Positions 43,891-53,223 are shown, counted from the stretch's first letter. The stretch is DNA of 64,000 nucleotides from Bacteroidota bacterium (GCA_013285825.1 JABDGV010000004.1:62001-126000); one strand, 5' to 3'. Translations and numbers: made by a program. Notes: generated by a model from the sequence alone, not told the origin.

Positions 43891-44508
43891 CTATTTTGGA
43901 TTGCATAAAAAACTAAATGAGCCTTTGGGCGCATGTAATTGCGTTTCAACTAAGGAAGGAATAGCCCTTGCCCGGCGTGCAAGATCTTCATTACTCCAAG
44001 GGTTAAAGCCTACATCGGTTAAGAACTGGATACCTGCCAGCAAAAATTCTGCACACTCAAGAGGATGCTCTGTTTTAAAGAGACCTTCTTTACAACCCTG
44101 TTCAATGATGGCGCCATACAGGGGAGCCATCTTTGATATAGTGACAGCCAGCAGCCGGGTATGCAAGCCGATATTGCCCGATTTATGCAGATCTTCAATA
44201 AGCTCCCTCTGTTCGTTGGCAACTTGGCCCGAAGAGATGAGGTGACGTATTCGTTCGAGGGCGTTGCCCTTCATACCTTTTAGGTCAGCCTGTAGTTTGG
44301 CAAGGTACTCATCGGCGGTATCGAGTACCACAGCTTCAAGCAGCTCCTCTTTGGAATTGAAATAGTGATAGATAGTGCCTTTGGCAATATTTACTTTGTC
44401 CATAACGTCCTGCATGGTAGTTTTCTCATATTCTTTCTTCATGAATAGCTCTTTTGCTGCGGAGACGATTTCCTGCCGTCTTTCTGCAGATTTTTTTACG
44501 ATTCTCAT
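43891..44508 (-). CDS. TetR-family transcriptional repressor
   Basis: A 205-residue regulator. The N-terminal helix-turn-helix reads AAKELFMKKEYEKTTMQDVMDKV then AKGTIYHYFNSKEELLEAVV, a textbook TetR domain; the rest is a variable helical ligand-binding domain. It is divergent from an alpha/beta hydrolase gene across a 135-bp gap that contains a perfect palindrome overlapping its own promoter, so it probably represses both itself and the hydrolase gene. The ligand is unknown. Confidence 0.95.
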   Translation of the reverse strand: MRIVKKSAERRQEIVSAAKELFMKKEYEKTTMQDVMDKVNIAKGTIYHYFNSKEELLEAVVLDTADEYLAKLQADLKGMKGNALERIRHLISSGQVANEQRELIEDLHKSGNIGLHTRLLAVTISKMAPLYGAIIEQGCKEGLFKTEHPLECAEFLLAGIQFLTDVGFNPWSNEDLARRARAIPSLVETQLHAPKGSFSFLCNPK

Positions 44509-44547
44509 TTTTACCTCCTAGTGGGGAGTTTGTTCCCTATACCTATA

Positions 44548-44577
44548 GTTATAGCATACCGACCGGCGGTCGGTCAA
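44548..44577 (-). promoter_or_regulatory. TetR promoter and 17-bp operator
   Basis: The minus strand shows TTGACC (44577-44572), 18-nt spacer, TATAAC (44553-44548). ACCGACCG-G-CGGTCGGT (44558-44574) is a perfect inverted repeat lying between and over these boxes, the typical TetR operator position. Confidence 0.85.
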
Positions 44578-44643
44578 CAAAAAAGAATCAGATGGATCTT
44601 TTCAGAGGAAAACTCCTATATCCAATTCAGATAAGAGAACGTT

Positions 44644-45456
44644 ATGCGTGCCAAATTCGATGGCTTTGTAGAAAGCCAGGGTATAAAAATTCACTATTTA
44701 GCCAAAAAGAGTGCTGATGCAAAGCAAATATCTCTTCTGTTTGTTCCTGGGGTTATGATGCCGGGGTGGATATGGGAAAAGCAGATCGAATATTTTTCTA
44801 AGAACTATACTGTTGTAGCCATTGATCCTCGCTCTCAAGGAGATTCAGAACAAACAACAGAGGGCCATTATGCCTATTCACTGGCCAAAGATATTAAAGC
44901 GGTGGTGGATGGGCTCAAATTAGAACCTTTGGTTCTCATCGGATGGTCCCTGGCCGTTCCCGAAGTTGTTAATTATGCCGCACACTTTGGCGCATCTGGG
45001 TTGAAAGGGCTTGTATTGGTTGATGGATTGGTTGGAATCGATCCGAGCGTATCTTTTTATCAATCAACGGTCGACTACTGGGCTGAGCTGCAAACGAATC
45101 GAATCGTGAAGACAAAAGAGTTTGTCAAAAGCATCTTCAAACAGCCTCAAACAGAGGAGTACTTGGAAAAATTGAATCAGTCCGCTCTTCGCACACCTAC
45201 GAATACCGTTATGACCTTAATCGACAACTACCTCTTGCAAGATTTTCGGCCTCTTTTGACAAACATTACTATCCCTACATTGATTGCAACGGTCGAGGGG
45301 CCTCGTCTTGAGTACATGAAGAAAATGCAAAAGATGCTTCCTGATGGTCGCTTAGAGATTTTTACATCTACCGGCCATGCTTTATTTGTAGATCAGCCAG
45401 AAAGGTTTAACCGCCTTTTGGAGGCATTCATAAAGAATGTGGCTACATCTTCTTAG
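44644..45456 (+). CDS. Alpha/beta hydrolase
   Basis: A 270-residue cytosolic esterase/hydrolase. The nucleophile elbow is GWSLA (S102), the oxyanion region is VPGVMMPGW near 35, and the catalytic His is in STGHALFVDQPERF close to the C-terminus. It belongs with haloperoxidase/3-oxoadipate-enol-lactonase relatives. Divergent from the TetR gene and probably controlled by it. The end overlaps the convergent methyltransferase gene by 14 bp. Substrate unknown. Confidence 0.9.
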   Translation: MRAKFDGFVESQGIKIHYLAKKSADAKQISLLFVPGVMMPGWIWEKQIEYFSKNYTVVAIDPRSQGDSEQTTEGHYAYSLAKDIKAVVDGLKLEPLVLIGWSLAVPEVVNYAAHFGASGLKGLVLVDGLVGIDPSVSFYQSTVDYWAELQTNRIVKTKEFVKSIFKQPQTEEYLEKLNQSALRTPTNTVMTLIDNYLLQDFRPLLTNITIPTLIATVEGPRLEYMKKMQKMLPDGRLEIFTSTGHALFVDQPERFNRLLEAFIKNVATSS

Positions 45457-46213
45457 CAACGGTCAAAATGCTTTGAGTTTTCTTTTCAACAAACTTTGAT
45501 CCGTCTAAACCATATTGTGCAATGGTCTCAAAACCGCTCTGATCGAGCATTTCCCTTAGCTCTATTGCGGTGTATAGCTGCAGAGTGAATTTTCCTTTGA
45601 GGATTTTTGGCTTATTTGCGTCCTCTTTGATTGTGAACTGATCATAAGAGGTGAGGCGTCCGCTCTTTCTATCCAGTGTCGAGTATTGGACATTGCGAAT
45701 ATTTGTGTTATTGACAGTTCTTTTCAAATCCATTGCAAGACTATCTACAGCCTTATCTGTCATAGCATCCAGATTGAATATATCAAAGACGTAGAGGCCG
45801 CCGTCCCTCAAGTTGCTATAAATATTCTTGATCGCTTTCTCAAAACCGGCCTTTGTAAGATGGCCTACGGCGTTGGCAATAGTTATCACTGCATCAAAAG
45901 TGCCGACCTTTATGGTACGCATGTCGCCTTCGATAAAGTGTACATCTCTCTTTTCTTGCTGAGCTTTTTCTTGAGCTATTTTTAAAAGTGCCGGGCTGAA
46001 GTCTGCTCCTGTCACTTTGTAGCCGCTTTTCAACAGCCAGAAGACTTGTGAGCCTGTTCCGCAGGTGAGATCAAGCACTGTTTTTACATTGTGTTCTTTA
46101 AGTATCTTCTCTAGGGCACGGTTTTTTGAATCATCATTGCCTGAACAGAGTGCATCGAAGTATTGGTGCAGTTTGCTGTATTCAAGAGGTAAATTAAACG
46201 CACTTTTTCCCAT
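45443..46213 (-). CDS. Class I SAM-dependent methyltransferase (cytosolic)
   Basis: A 256-residue methyltransferase without a signal peptide. Motif I is VLDLTCGTGSQ, motif II VTGADFSPALL, and DVHFIEGDM follows, close to glycine/sarcosine-type and other small-molecule methyltransferases. It is not obviously related to the two exported methyltransferases. ATG at 46213 is chosen over a TTG at 46219 because GGAG lies about 9 nt upstream. Convergent with the hydrolase gene. Confidence 0.88.
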   Translation of the reverse strand: MGKSAFNLPLEYSKLHQYFDALCSGNDDSKNRALEKILKEHNVKTVLDLTCGTGSQVFWLLKSGYKVTGADFSPALLKIAQEKAQQEKRDVHFIEGDMRTIKVGTFDAVITIANAVGHLTKAGFEKAIKNIYSNLRDGGLYVFDIFNLDAMTDKAVDSLAMDLKRTVNNTNIRNVQYSTLDRKSGRLTSYDQFTIKEDANKPKILKGKFTLQLYTAIELREMLDQSGFETIAQYGLDGSKFVEKKTQSILTVAKKM

Positions 46214-46292
46214 TTTCAATTACTCCAAAAAGCTTGTTCACGTTGACAAATAATTCCTATAGATTTTCAATCGACTCCAATTGGAGAGGCTT

Positions 46293-47081
46293 ATGTATCT
46301 CATTTATACATGTGTTTGCGCTGGAATGGTGCTATTAACGATAGTATTGCAAAAATTGGCATTTAACTACACAAGCTCTCTACCCGAAGATGCTAAAAAA
46401 ATAGGTTATGGAACCATTGAGACCGCTATTTTTGCTTTAATGGGTCTCTTAGTTGCCTTAACCTTTGCTGGTGCTCAAGCAAGACTAGAATTGCGCAAGC
46501 ACGTCATCGTTCAAGAAATCAATGCCATAAATAAGGCGTTTTTACGTTTAGATTTATTGCCTGAAAAGAAGGTGCGCAATCAAATGCAGCTTAAGTTTTT
46601 AAGCTATCTCGACTCGAGAATCCAATTTTACAAAAAAATGGTTGATGCCGACGAAGGCAGCGATGAATTAACGAGAACAGATCAGCTCCAAAACGATATA
46701 TGGAAATCGATACTTGCAAATACAGGCAGTCTGGAAGGCCACGCGACCCGTCTTCTGCTTGTGCCTGCGCTTAATGATATGTTTGATATTGTCACAACAA
46801 GAACGGCAGCTATACATACACACACTTCGGGGTGGATATTTTCTATGCTGCTCTTCACTGTTGCTGTCTGTGCCGTTTTATGCGGGATAAGCATGTCTAA
46901 GACGGGCCATTTTTCTTGGACCTATGCAACGTTGTTCGCGCTCATTACAATGGCTACGATCTATATGATTTTTGATATGGAATATCCTCGTTTTGGGTTC
47001 ATCAATTTGGATTACATGGAAGGAATGTTAGTCGAAGTCAAACAAACCATGGTCCAATATATGGATAGCTCCAGAACTTAA
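46293..47081 (+). CDS. DUF4239 (bestrophin-like) membrane protein
   Basis: A 262-residue protein with two hydrophobic segments at each end (residues about 1-60 and 185-240 in pairs) and a central hydrophilic helical region, the layout of DUF4239, a family named for distant resemblance to bestrophin chloride channels. GGAGAGG stands just before the ATG at 46293; the TTG at 46281 is less likely. It converges with the nucleoside phosphorylase gene (4-bp overlap of stops). A transport function is possible but not shown. Confidence 0.72.
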   Translation: MYLIYTCVCAGMVLLTIVLQKLAFNYTSSLPEDAKKIGYGTIETAIFALMGLLVALTFAGAQARLELRKHVIVQEINAINKAFLRLDLLPEKKVRNQMQLKFLSYLDSRIQFYKKMVDADEGSDELTRTDQLQNDIWKSILANTGSLEGHATRLLLVPALNDMFDIVTTRTAAIHTHTSGWIFSMLLFTVAVCAVLCGISMSKTGHFSWTYATLFALITMATIYMIFDMEYPRFGFINLDYMEGMLVEVKQTMVQYMDSSRT

Positions 47082-47920
47082 ATCTGCAATAAAGAATCGA
47101 GCACAAAGTTGAAGAAAATATTCTCTTCAACTTCAATTGCTTGTCGGTAATTTTCACCTTCATAGGAGCTTAAGCGAGTTCCTTCCTTATTGACAGTTTG
47201 CAAGATGGTTGCAGCATGTAAATCAAAATCTTTTGCAACCCGAAAAAGGACTGCCGTTTCCATGTCATAACTTGCGGGTTTGCTGTTTTCGTTGAGATCG
47301 CTTAACTGAGCTTTAAGCCTAGTGCTTCTGGCGGTTGAGAATTTATCAGGAGATCGCAGACCATGATAGTTCTCAAGATGATGACATATTCTCAGTTCGT
47401 ACCCAATTCCCTTTTCCTCGGCTGCAGAAATTAAAGCCTTAATTATCTCTTGAGAGGCAGGAACGGACTTTCCCCATTCTTTTGGATCGACTCCGCTTTG
47501 CAGATTGAAACCATACAAATTATCGGCCTCATCGACGATTTTGACCAAAAAGGCATCTGATGCGGGAGGTTTTTTCACATCATCCGTGCCGTAACGGATC
47601 ATATATTTTGCTCCCGCGACAAAAAGTTCGGTAAAGAGCAATCCTGAGCCGGTACCAACGGATGCGCAAGCTACAAAGATTTTTTTCCCTTGATAATCGC
47701 CAATGACAACAAAAGGGCCCCAGGCGCATTTATGCATTTCAGAATTATTTAATTTCTTTGAAAGTCGCAAGGCACGCTCGTAGTTCGAACAAACGATTCC
47801 TTTTTCAGGTACTGGGTACTTAACGAATAGGCAATCTTCCATTGTAAGGTTGATTTCTCGAGAGTATGACTGTGATGAAAAGCCGCAAAGCAGCGAGAAG
47901 ATAAGAAAAAAAATGTTCAT
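47078..47920 (-). CDS. Exported nucleoside phosphorylase-like protein
   Basis: A 280-residue protein of the purine nucleoside/uridine phosphorylase (PNP_UDP) family. The family signature is CASVGTGSGLLFTELFVAG with the phosphate/ribose-binding region and SYDMETAVLFRVA with the catalytic Glu of DME. ATG at 47920 gives a signal peptide (about residues 1-20); the frame is open further upstream to 48007, which would overlap the next gene and bury the signal, so 47920 is preferred. No strong ribosome-binding site. The enzyme would split nucleosides outside the cytoplasm, perhaps to scavenge host nucleosides. Confidence 0.83.
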   Translation of the reverse strand: MNIFFLIFSLLCGFSSQSYSREINLTMEDCLFVKYPVPEKGIVCSNYERALRLSKKLNNSEMHKCAWGPFVVIGDYQGKKIFVACASVGTGSGLLFTELFVAGAKYMIRYGTDDVKKPPASDAFLVKIVDEADNLYGFNLQSGVDPKEWGKSVPASQEIIKALISAAEEKGIGYELRICHHLENYHGLRSPDKFSTARSTRLKAQLSDLNENSKPASYDMETAVLFRVAKDFDLHAATILQTVNKEGTRLSSYEGENYRQAIEVEENIFFNFVLDSLLQI

Positions 47921-47964
47921 GATGAAATCGTTTTTAGTGAAAATTGTATCGATAGAGCGAATTT

Positions 47965-49581
47965 TTAGGGTGTCTTTGTTATTTCTTCTATCTCGCTTGG
48001 CCGCCATGATTTGTCAAAAAAGGACTCCAGAGGGCTATACAGCCGCAAAATAAGGAACCATCCCTTTCCTGGCACGGTTTGAATCCAATTGCCTTTTTCG
48101 GCTGTAGGCGGCCTTTTTGGACCGAAATAAACGGTTGTAGATCCATCTTTATTAGCTCCTGCAGCAGGGGAGGGATAACTTTGACTGCCGGCTCTTGGGA
48201 ATCGCTGATCCGTTTGGAGCATCGAGCGCGTCTGGTTGTCATACAGGGTCAATGACCAGAATTTGCCGGCCGGAATTTTCGTTGGAAGGGTCACTTTATA
48301 CGTCTTTGATCCATTAAAGGGCTTTTTTTCCGAATCGAGGATATTAAAGAGATACTGCGAGCCGATATTTGTAAGACGCATAACCATTGCAGGTGTTACT
48401 CCTGTTGCCGCATAGAAGAATGCGATACGTGCATCGAGCGTGCGTGCGCCTGTGTCTGGGTAAAATTTGATCCCTTCCTTGGTAATCTCTGGAGGGGGCC
48501 TTGTAAAATCGTATCCTCCTACAAATAGCGGGTTGAGCCAAGAAGAGGATGCGCCATAATATCCAAATCCCTCAGCTTCTCTGGGACTGAAGGCAATCGT
48601 ACGCGCTGTTGCATTGGCAAAGGCTATTGCGTCGGTTAGTATTTTGCGCATGCGTTCATCAGGATTGAACGCTTTGCCTTTGACGATGCCGACAGCCTCA
48701 AATTGTCCTGCGATCTCAGGCTCTAAAGCCTCTGCAGGCTGCTCTTGAACTAAGTTATTCAACATTTCGTAATAAGAGTAGTCATTTGGGGGGATCGTGT
48801 TTATGGCAAGGCCTGTTCCTTCGATGAACTTAGGTGTATTCGGGCTTTTGATAGGACTCAGAGGTCCATTTCCAGTTAAAAAGCTTGCGATGCTCGATCC
48901 AAAGCCTCCAGGAGTATAGGGATAGATCTTTAGATATTTTTTTATCACTTCGACTGCAGGCGCAGGATCATTATTGACTAGGAAGGACCTGCCCAGTAAA
49001 GCAACGGACGTTGTTGTCGGACGGCCGACGAAATAGCCAGATTCTGGCAGCGGCCCTTTATAGCCGGGAGGAATCAGAAGATATTTGCCACCAATTCCTC
49101 TGTCTGGGCCTGGCATGCCGAAGTCGATGACCCAGCGGAACCAGAGATCGTCGAAAATCCCGAGAGCATCGGGAGGCGTCTCGACGACCATCGGACCCTT
49201 TGTGAGGTTTATGTTGCTAATGAAATAGACAGTATCTGCGTTAGCAGTAAGAAAGAGGGAGTTAGCATCCATCAGACCGGAAAAAATTAAGACCTCGTTG
49301 TCCTTGATACCTGCATCGCGCATTCCCTGGCGTGCAGCGTAGATCGACACGCCCCGAAGAGTATTAAGAAAGCTCTCGACGCCTCGTTGGAAGTCAAGCT
49401 GGTCGTATACCTTTTGGGCAGTCTCGCTGTTGGGAATGCCATCTTTGAACTCGAGTTGGCCAAGGGATGATTCAACTCGGCTTGGTGTAGTTATTTGCTG
49501 TGGAATGGGGTTGAACTCGCCTGCGGTCAAAAGAGGGCAGCTCAACATCAAATAACCGAGCTTTAAATAGCACAAATTCAT
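47965..49581 (-). CDS. Exported DUF1254/DUF1214 protein
   Basis: A 538-residue protein with an N-terminal signal peptide (about 1-22). It combines DUF1254 (residues about 50-250, FQRGVESFLNTLRG and TPPDALGIFDDLWFRWV) with DUF1214 (about 400-530, PAGKFWSLTLYDNQTRSML, then GSTTVYFGPKRP). These domains occur together in periplasmic proteins of unknown function. ATG at 49581 follows GGGAAGC. It lies just upstream of the nucleoside phosphorylase on the same strand, 44 bp apart, and may share its transcript. Confidence 0.88.
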   Translation of the reverse strand: MNLCYLKLGYLMLSCPLLTAGEFNPIPQQITTPSRVESSLGQLEFKDGIPNSETAQKVYDQLDFQRGVESFLNTLRGVSIYAARQGMRDAGIKDNEVLIFSGLMDANSLFLTANADTVYFISNINLTKGPMVVETPPDALGIFDDLWFRWVIDFGMPGPDRGIGGKYLLIPPGYKGPLPESGYFVGRPTTTSVALLGRSFLVNNDPAPAVEVIKKYLKIYPYTPGGFGSSIASFLTGNGPLSPIKSPNTPKFIEGTGLAINTIPPNDYSYYEMLNNLVQEQPAEALEPEIAGQFEAVGIVKGKAFNPDERMRKILTDAIAFANATARTIAFSPREAEGFGYYGASSSWLNPLFVGGYDFTRPPPEITKEGIKFYPDTGARTLDARIAFFYAATGVTPAMVMRLTNIGSQYLFNILDSEKKPFNGSKTYKVTLPTKIPAGKFWSLTLYDNQTRSMLQTDQRFPRAGSQSYPSPAAGANKDGSTTVYFGPKRPPTAEKGNWIQTVPGKGWFLILRLYSPLESFFDKSWRPSEIEEITKTP

Positions 49582-49697
49582 AGAGCTTCCCAATGTTAGA
49601 CGGAATGTAACGATTTATTTTAAATAGCACTAGGTTTTTGTCACTCTCTCATCAGAGAATTAGTATGGTTTTATTATTTAAATAAGCTATGGGATAA

Positions 49698-49726
49698 TTG
49701 ATAATTTTAATTTTAAATAGTATAAT
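49698..49726 (+). promoter_or_regulatory. Promoter of the GH18 gene
   Basis: TTGATA (49698-49703), 17-nt spacer, TATAAT (49721-49726), 37 nt before the ATG at 49764. Confidence 0.85.
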
Positions 49727-49763
49727 TACATTGAGATAAATGGTGTAAAGAAGGAGTTTCTGT

Positions 49764-51407
49764 ATGACTACTCCTGTATCGAGTACCTCTTCCTCAGGCA
49801 GAAGCCCAGCTGCCGATCAGATCTATCAGCAATATCTTGCCTATTACAACGATATCAATACCAAAATTAACGCTGTAGACCAACTTCCGCAAACTTCTGC
49901 GACTCTCAACGCCCGAAGCCAATTGATCGCTTTGCAGCAGAAATTATACCCCATTTATATCAGCGATTATAGCAATTCGAGCGACGTACTTGCCTCTTTC
50001 GTGAGCGATTGTGCCTCCATTGAAACTCAAGTCAATCAAATCTATACCTCGGTTACTGGTCAATCATCTACGACGCCTCCTGTCACGACGCCCCCAGTTA
50101 CCACACCGCCCGTCACGACGCCCCCAGTTACGACACCTCCAACCTCTCCCATTGCAGTCTATACCGCTAGTCAAAGAAGTCCGGACGCCTCTCAAATATA
50201 CCAGCAATATTTGACCTATTATGCCGATATCAATACGAAAATCGGTGCAATAGATGCTCTTCCCTATAATCAGCGAATACTTGCATCCGTCCAGCAAGAC
50301 CGAACCCAACTTCAAGCTTTACAGCAGCAGCTTTCGCCTATCTACACTAGCCAATACAACAGTGCGAGCGCTACCCTTGCAAGTTTCATCAGCGCCGCGG
50401 CCCCGATCGAAGCGCAAGTAACTCAAACCTACAATGCCGCCATCAATACCACGGTACCCGTTTCGCCGCCAGTTACTCCTCCTCCAGTTACTCCTCCTGT
50501 CACGCCCCCGCCAGTTACGCCTGTCACTCCCGTTAATCCAGTCACGCCTGCTGCACCTCCCTCTGCAATGCAAATTCAGAACGGGACCTGGTATCTCGAC
50601 TGGACAAGCTTTAACTATCCCATTCCGCAAGGAGTTAATGCCGTCGATATCTTTGTCGGGAATATGAGCATGAGCCCCACCGGAACGCCCACTATCGGAG
50701 GCTTTGGAACTCTCTCGCAAAATCCAGCGACCTTAGCTGCATTTATTCAAGGCTGCAAAGCGCAAGGGATCACTGTGAATATCTCTATTGGAGGCGCCGG
50801 AGGATCGTACGATAATACGTGGGATGTGCTTACAAACAGTAATGTTCAAGGCTTTGCAAATGCTTTGGCAACTTTCTGCACAAGTAATGGAATAAGCGGC
50901 GTCGATTTTGACTGCGAGGAATTTACATCTCCGACCACCAATCCTACTCAACAAGCGCTTGTTGGTACCTTGATTAAAGATTTTAAGACTATCAATCCCA
51001 ATTTTCAGACAAGCCTTGATACCAATGCCGGCTTTGGTCCCAACTTTCCATGGCAGGGAATCGTTCAAAATATTATGAACGCGGCGATCTATACCAATCC
51101 TACGACCCATCAGCCTACAAGCGGTGTCGATAGAGTAAACATCATGGCCTATTTCAACTCGCTTTCAGATGAACAGGGCTGGGTTACAGGCTGGGCTACC
51201 TGGCTTAAGAGCGCCTACAACTTAGGCCCCTCTCAAATATCAGTGGGCATGGATCCTGCTGCAGGGACCTACAGCCCTACTGCTTTTGCAGCTTGGGCAG
51301 CGCAGCAAGGGTACAGTACCTTCTTGTGGAACTTTGATCCCAATCAGCAAGCAGCTTCCAATGCCTCTGCCACAAGCATATTAACAGCGTATAAATCTGT
51401 GGCTTAA
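49764..51407 (+). CDS. GH18 chitinase-like protein with duplicated N-terminal helical modules
   Basis: A 547-residue protein without a signal peptide; its Ser/Thr-rich start (TTPVSSTSSSGRSP) resembles type III secretion signals. Residues about 13-95 and 150-232 are two copies of a helical module (IYQQYL.YY.DINTKI...LYPIY...), each followed by a Pro-Val-Thr linker (PPVTT repeats). The C-terminal domain (about 290-545) is GH18: the SIGG strand is at about 343-347 and the catalytic D381-x-D383-x-E385 (DFDCE) is intact, so chitin- or GlcNAc-polymer hydrolysis is expected. GAAGGAG is near the ATG and a good promoter lies upstream. Confidence 0.9.
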   Translation: MTTPVSSTSSSGRSPAADQIYQQYLAYYNDINTKINAVDQLPQTSATLNARSQLIALQQKLYPIYISDYSNSSDVLASFVSDCASIETQVNQIYTSVTGQSSTTPPVTTPPVTTPPVTTPPVTTPPTSPIAVYTASQRSPDASQIYQQYLTYYADINTKIGAIDALPYNQRILASVQQDRTQLQALQQQLSPIYTSQYNSASATLASFISAAAPIEAQVTQTYNAAINTTVPVSPPVTPPPVTPPVTPPPVTPVTPVNPVTPAAPPSAMQIQNGTWYLDWTSFNYPIPQGVNAVDIFVGNMSMSPTGTPTIGGFGTLSQNPATLAAFIQGCKAQGITVNISIGGAGGSYDNTWDVLTNSNVQGFANALATFCTSNGISGVDFDCEEFTSPTTNPTQQALVGTLIKDFKTINPNFQTSLDTNAGFGPNFPWQGIVQNIMNAAIYTNPTTHQPTSGVDRVNIMAYFNSLSDEQGWVTGWATWLKSAYNLGPSQISVGMDPAAGTYSPTAFAAWAAQQGYSTFLWNFDPNQQAASNASATSILTAYKSVA

Positions 51408-51476
51408 GACTGCTCTTGCTACTTAGAGCTATAATCAACTACGGTTGCTTGTACGAAATTATAGTCGGGATATTTT

Positions 51477-52490
51477 TTGAAAGCCCTTTGCTCCCTTTTT
51501 ATTTTAGTTGCACTCCCACTAAATAGCCTCACACCTCGCTTGTTGATTGCTTTAGATACAGAATGTGCTTTTTCTGCTTTTGAACTTGCTCAAAACATAG
51601 ACGCCTGCGTGATTAGCGGATCAGAGAAGGAAATGGAATCTCAGATTCTAGCTCTAGATGCAGAAGATGGGACGCATCAAATTATTTTAGACTCTCCCGT
51701 AGAGAATCTTGCACAACTGGCTTCAAGGGTCTTCTACGATTATATCTGCCTACATGAAGAGTTTGAAGCCGCTTTGAAAACAGTACAGGACAAAATTTGT
51801 ACTGTGCCGGTTACTGATGCCGATCTAAAAAAAATAAGCCCAGAAGATCGAGGCTTGTTTTATAGCCTTCTCAAAAAGGTGTCGACTATTCTTGACCGCC
51901 AAAAAGTTCCCTTTTGGGCCATTTCAGGAACGCTCCTTGGCGCTGTGCGCCACCAAGGGATGGTTCCTTGGGATGACGATTTGGATATCATCATTCGCGT
52001 CGAAGAAGTACAACGGTTTGAGAATTTGGCTAAAGATTTAAATAAGATAGGGCTCCAGCTCTATGTGTACGGCAATTATTTCTATAAAATATTTACCAAA
52101 GATGGCAATCCCATTTATAAAGAGGATGGTTCACTCTACCCATGGAAGTACCCTTTCCTAGATGTCTTTGTAGTAAATGAGCTACAGGGAAAAATTCGTA
52201 TCGTATCGCACAACTACCCCCTAATTGATTTATATCCTGCCTGCGGTCTCTATAAAGGGTGGTGGTTATATCCTCATGAACTCTTGATGCCGCAGCTGTT
52301 TTTGCCTTTCGGACCAATGCCAATTCCCGTTCCGCATGATCCTCAAGCAATCCTGACTCGTGAATATGGCTCTGATTGGAATAGCGTTGCTTATATGTGG
52401 CATAATCACGCCTCTGAAAAGGCGTATCAACGCATAAAAGTGCAGATAAGGGATTATTCGCCGCCGAAGTTTATTATGCCAAAAGGGTAG
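51477..52490 (+). CDS. Exported LicD-family protein
   Basis: A 337-residue protein starting at TTG (51477); an in-frame TAG 12 bp upstream excludes earlier starts, and GGGA stands about 7 nt before it. The first 23 residues form a signal peptide. Residues about 145-170 hold the LicD/fukutin signature AISGTLLGAVRHQGM then WDDDLDI, a nucleotidyltransferase-fold active site with the acidic metal-binding DDD. Relatives transfer phosphocholine or phosphoribitol-type groups to glycans; cytosolic in bacteria, Golgi-lumenal in eukaryotes. The exported form here is unusual. The end overlaps the HD gene by 17 bp. Confidence 0.85.
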   Translation: MKALCSLFILVALPLNSLTPRLLIALDTECAFSAFELAQNIDACVISGSEKEMESQILALDAEDGTHQIILDSPVENLAQLASRVFYDYICLHEEFEAALKTVQDKICTVPVTDADLKKISPEDRGLFYSLLKKVSTILDRQKVPFWAISGTLLGAVRHQGMVPWDDDLDIIIRVEEVQRFENLAKDLNKIGLQLYVYGNYFYKIFTKDGNPIYKEDGSLYPWKYPFLDVFVVNELQGKIRIVSHNYPLIDLYPACGLYKGWWLYPHELLMPQLFLPFGPMPIPVPHDPQAILTREYGSDWNSVAYMWHNHASEKAYQRIKVQIRDYSPPKFIMPKG

Positions 52491-53223
52491 AGGTGAGCCT
52501 GTCGATTTCTTCTTGCAAGGCGTTTTCCAAGTTCTCATTGGCTCCGTGGAGAGCATGCAGGAGCGATCTGCTCCATTTAAGCTGAACGAGTAGCTCTTCC
52601 TCTGAAATTTGATCGAGATTGAGTTTGTATTGAAAATACTCTATCCGATGAGCAAGCTGTATCATCTGTGCATTAATCGTTTGAAGGGGTGCGACTTGTA
52701 TATGCACATTTCTGTGCTCTTCTTCCGTTTGTGTTGGAGGATGCTCCTCATTGTAGAGTGTGTAGTAAATTCTTGGTCCAAATGAATCCTGCAGCTCATT
52801 TTCTGATACTCCGACCTCATCAATATGATCTAGGAGTGCTGCTGCTAAAATATTGACGCTGCGTACCTTGTTGGACCAGAGAATATGCGTAATCCTGAGA
52901 ACATGTACTAACGATGAATCCTCATTCTTAGTGATTCGTTCGGCTTCTCCAGCAATGAGGAGCTTCGTCGCTTTAATGAGCAATTGAATATCGAAGGCTC
53001 TTTTTTCCAGGTAGTACTCTTGCCACTCTCTGGTCATGGTCTCAAATTGTTCTATAATCTGCGGATTCTCTTCTGTTAAGAGGGGATGCAGCATTTGATT
53101 TAAGTTTCGGATATCCGATGAAATACTGTCGATGTTGGCTGTTATAGATGTAGCCAAAATTTGGCTTTGAGGGATTGTAAATCCTAATACCGCGCATAAG
53201 AGCAAGATTTTAAATTTTTTCAT
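52474..53223 (-). CDS. Exported SpoT-like HD-domain protein with altered metal ligands
   Basis: A 249-residue protein with a signal peptide (about 1-24). Residues 105-195 follow the (p)ppGpp hydrolase HD pattern: HVLRITHIL (first His about 107), LAAALLDHIDEVGVSENELQDSFG where SpoT has LLHDVVEDT...FG, and MIQLAHRIEYF where SpoT has IKLADRLHN. Two metal-binding positions are therefore changed (HD to DH, D to H), so hydrolase activity is doubtful. No synthetase or TGS domain. Its location outside the cytoplasm and the residues suggest another substrate or an inactive fold. Function inferred only. Confidence 0.65.
   Translation of the reverse strand: MKKFKILLLCAVLGFTIPQSQILATSITANIDSISSDIRNLNQMLHPLLTEENPQIIEQFETMTREWQEYYLEKRAFDIQLLIKATKLLIAGEAERITKNEDSSLVHVLRITHILWSNKVRSVNILAAALLDHIDEVGVSENELQDSFGPRIYYTLYNEEHPPTQTEEEHRNVHIQVAPLQTINAQMIQLAHRIEYFQYKLNLDQISEEELLVQLKWSRSLLHALHGANENLENALQEEIDRLTSTLLA

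Noticed and set aside
47921-48007. N-terminal extension of the nucleoside phosphorylase
   Set aside because: It would overlap the upstream gene and hide the signal peptide; the ATG at 47920 is preferred.
50065-50145. Repeats in the GH18 gene as a CRISPR array
   Set aside because: They are short coding repeats of Pro-Val-Thr linkers with no unique spacers.
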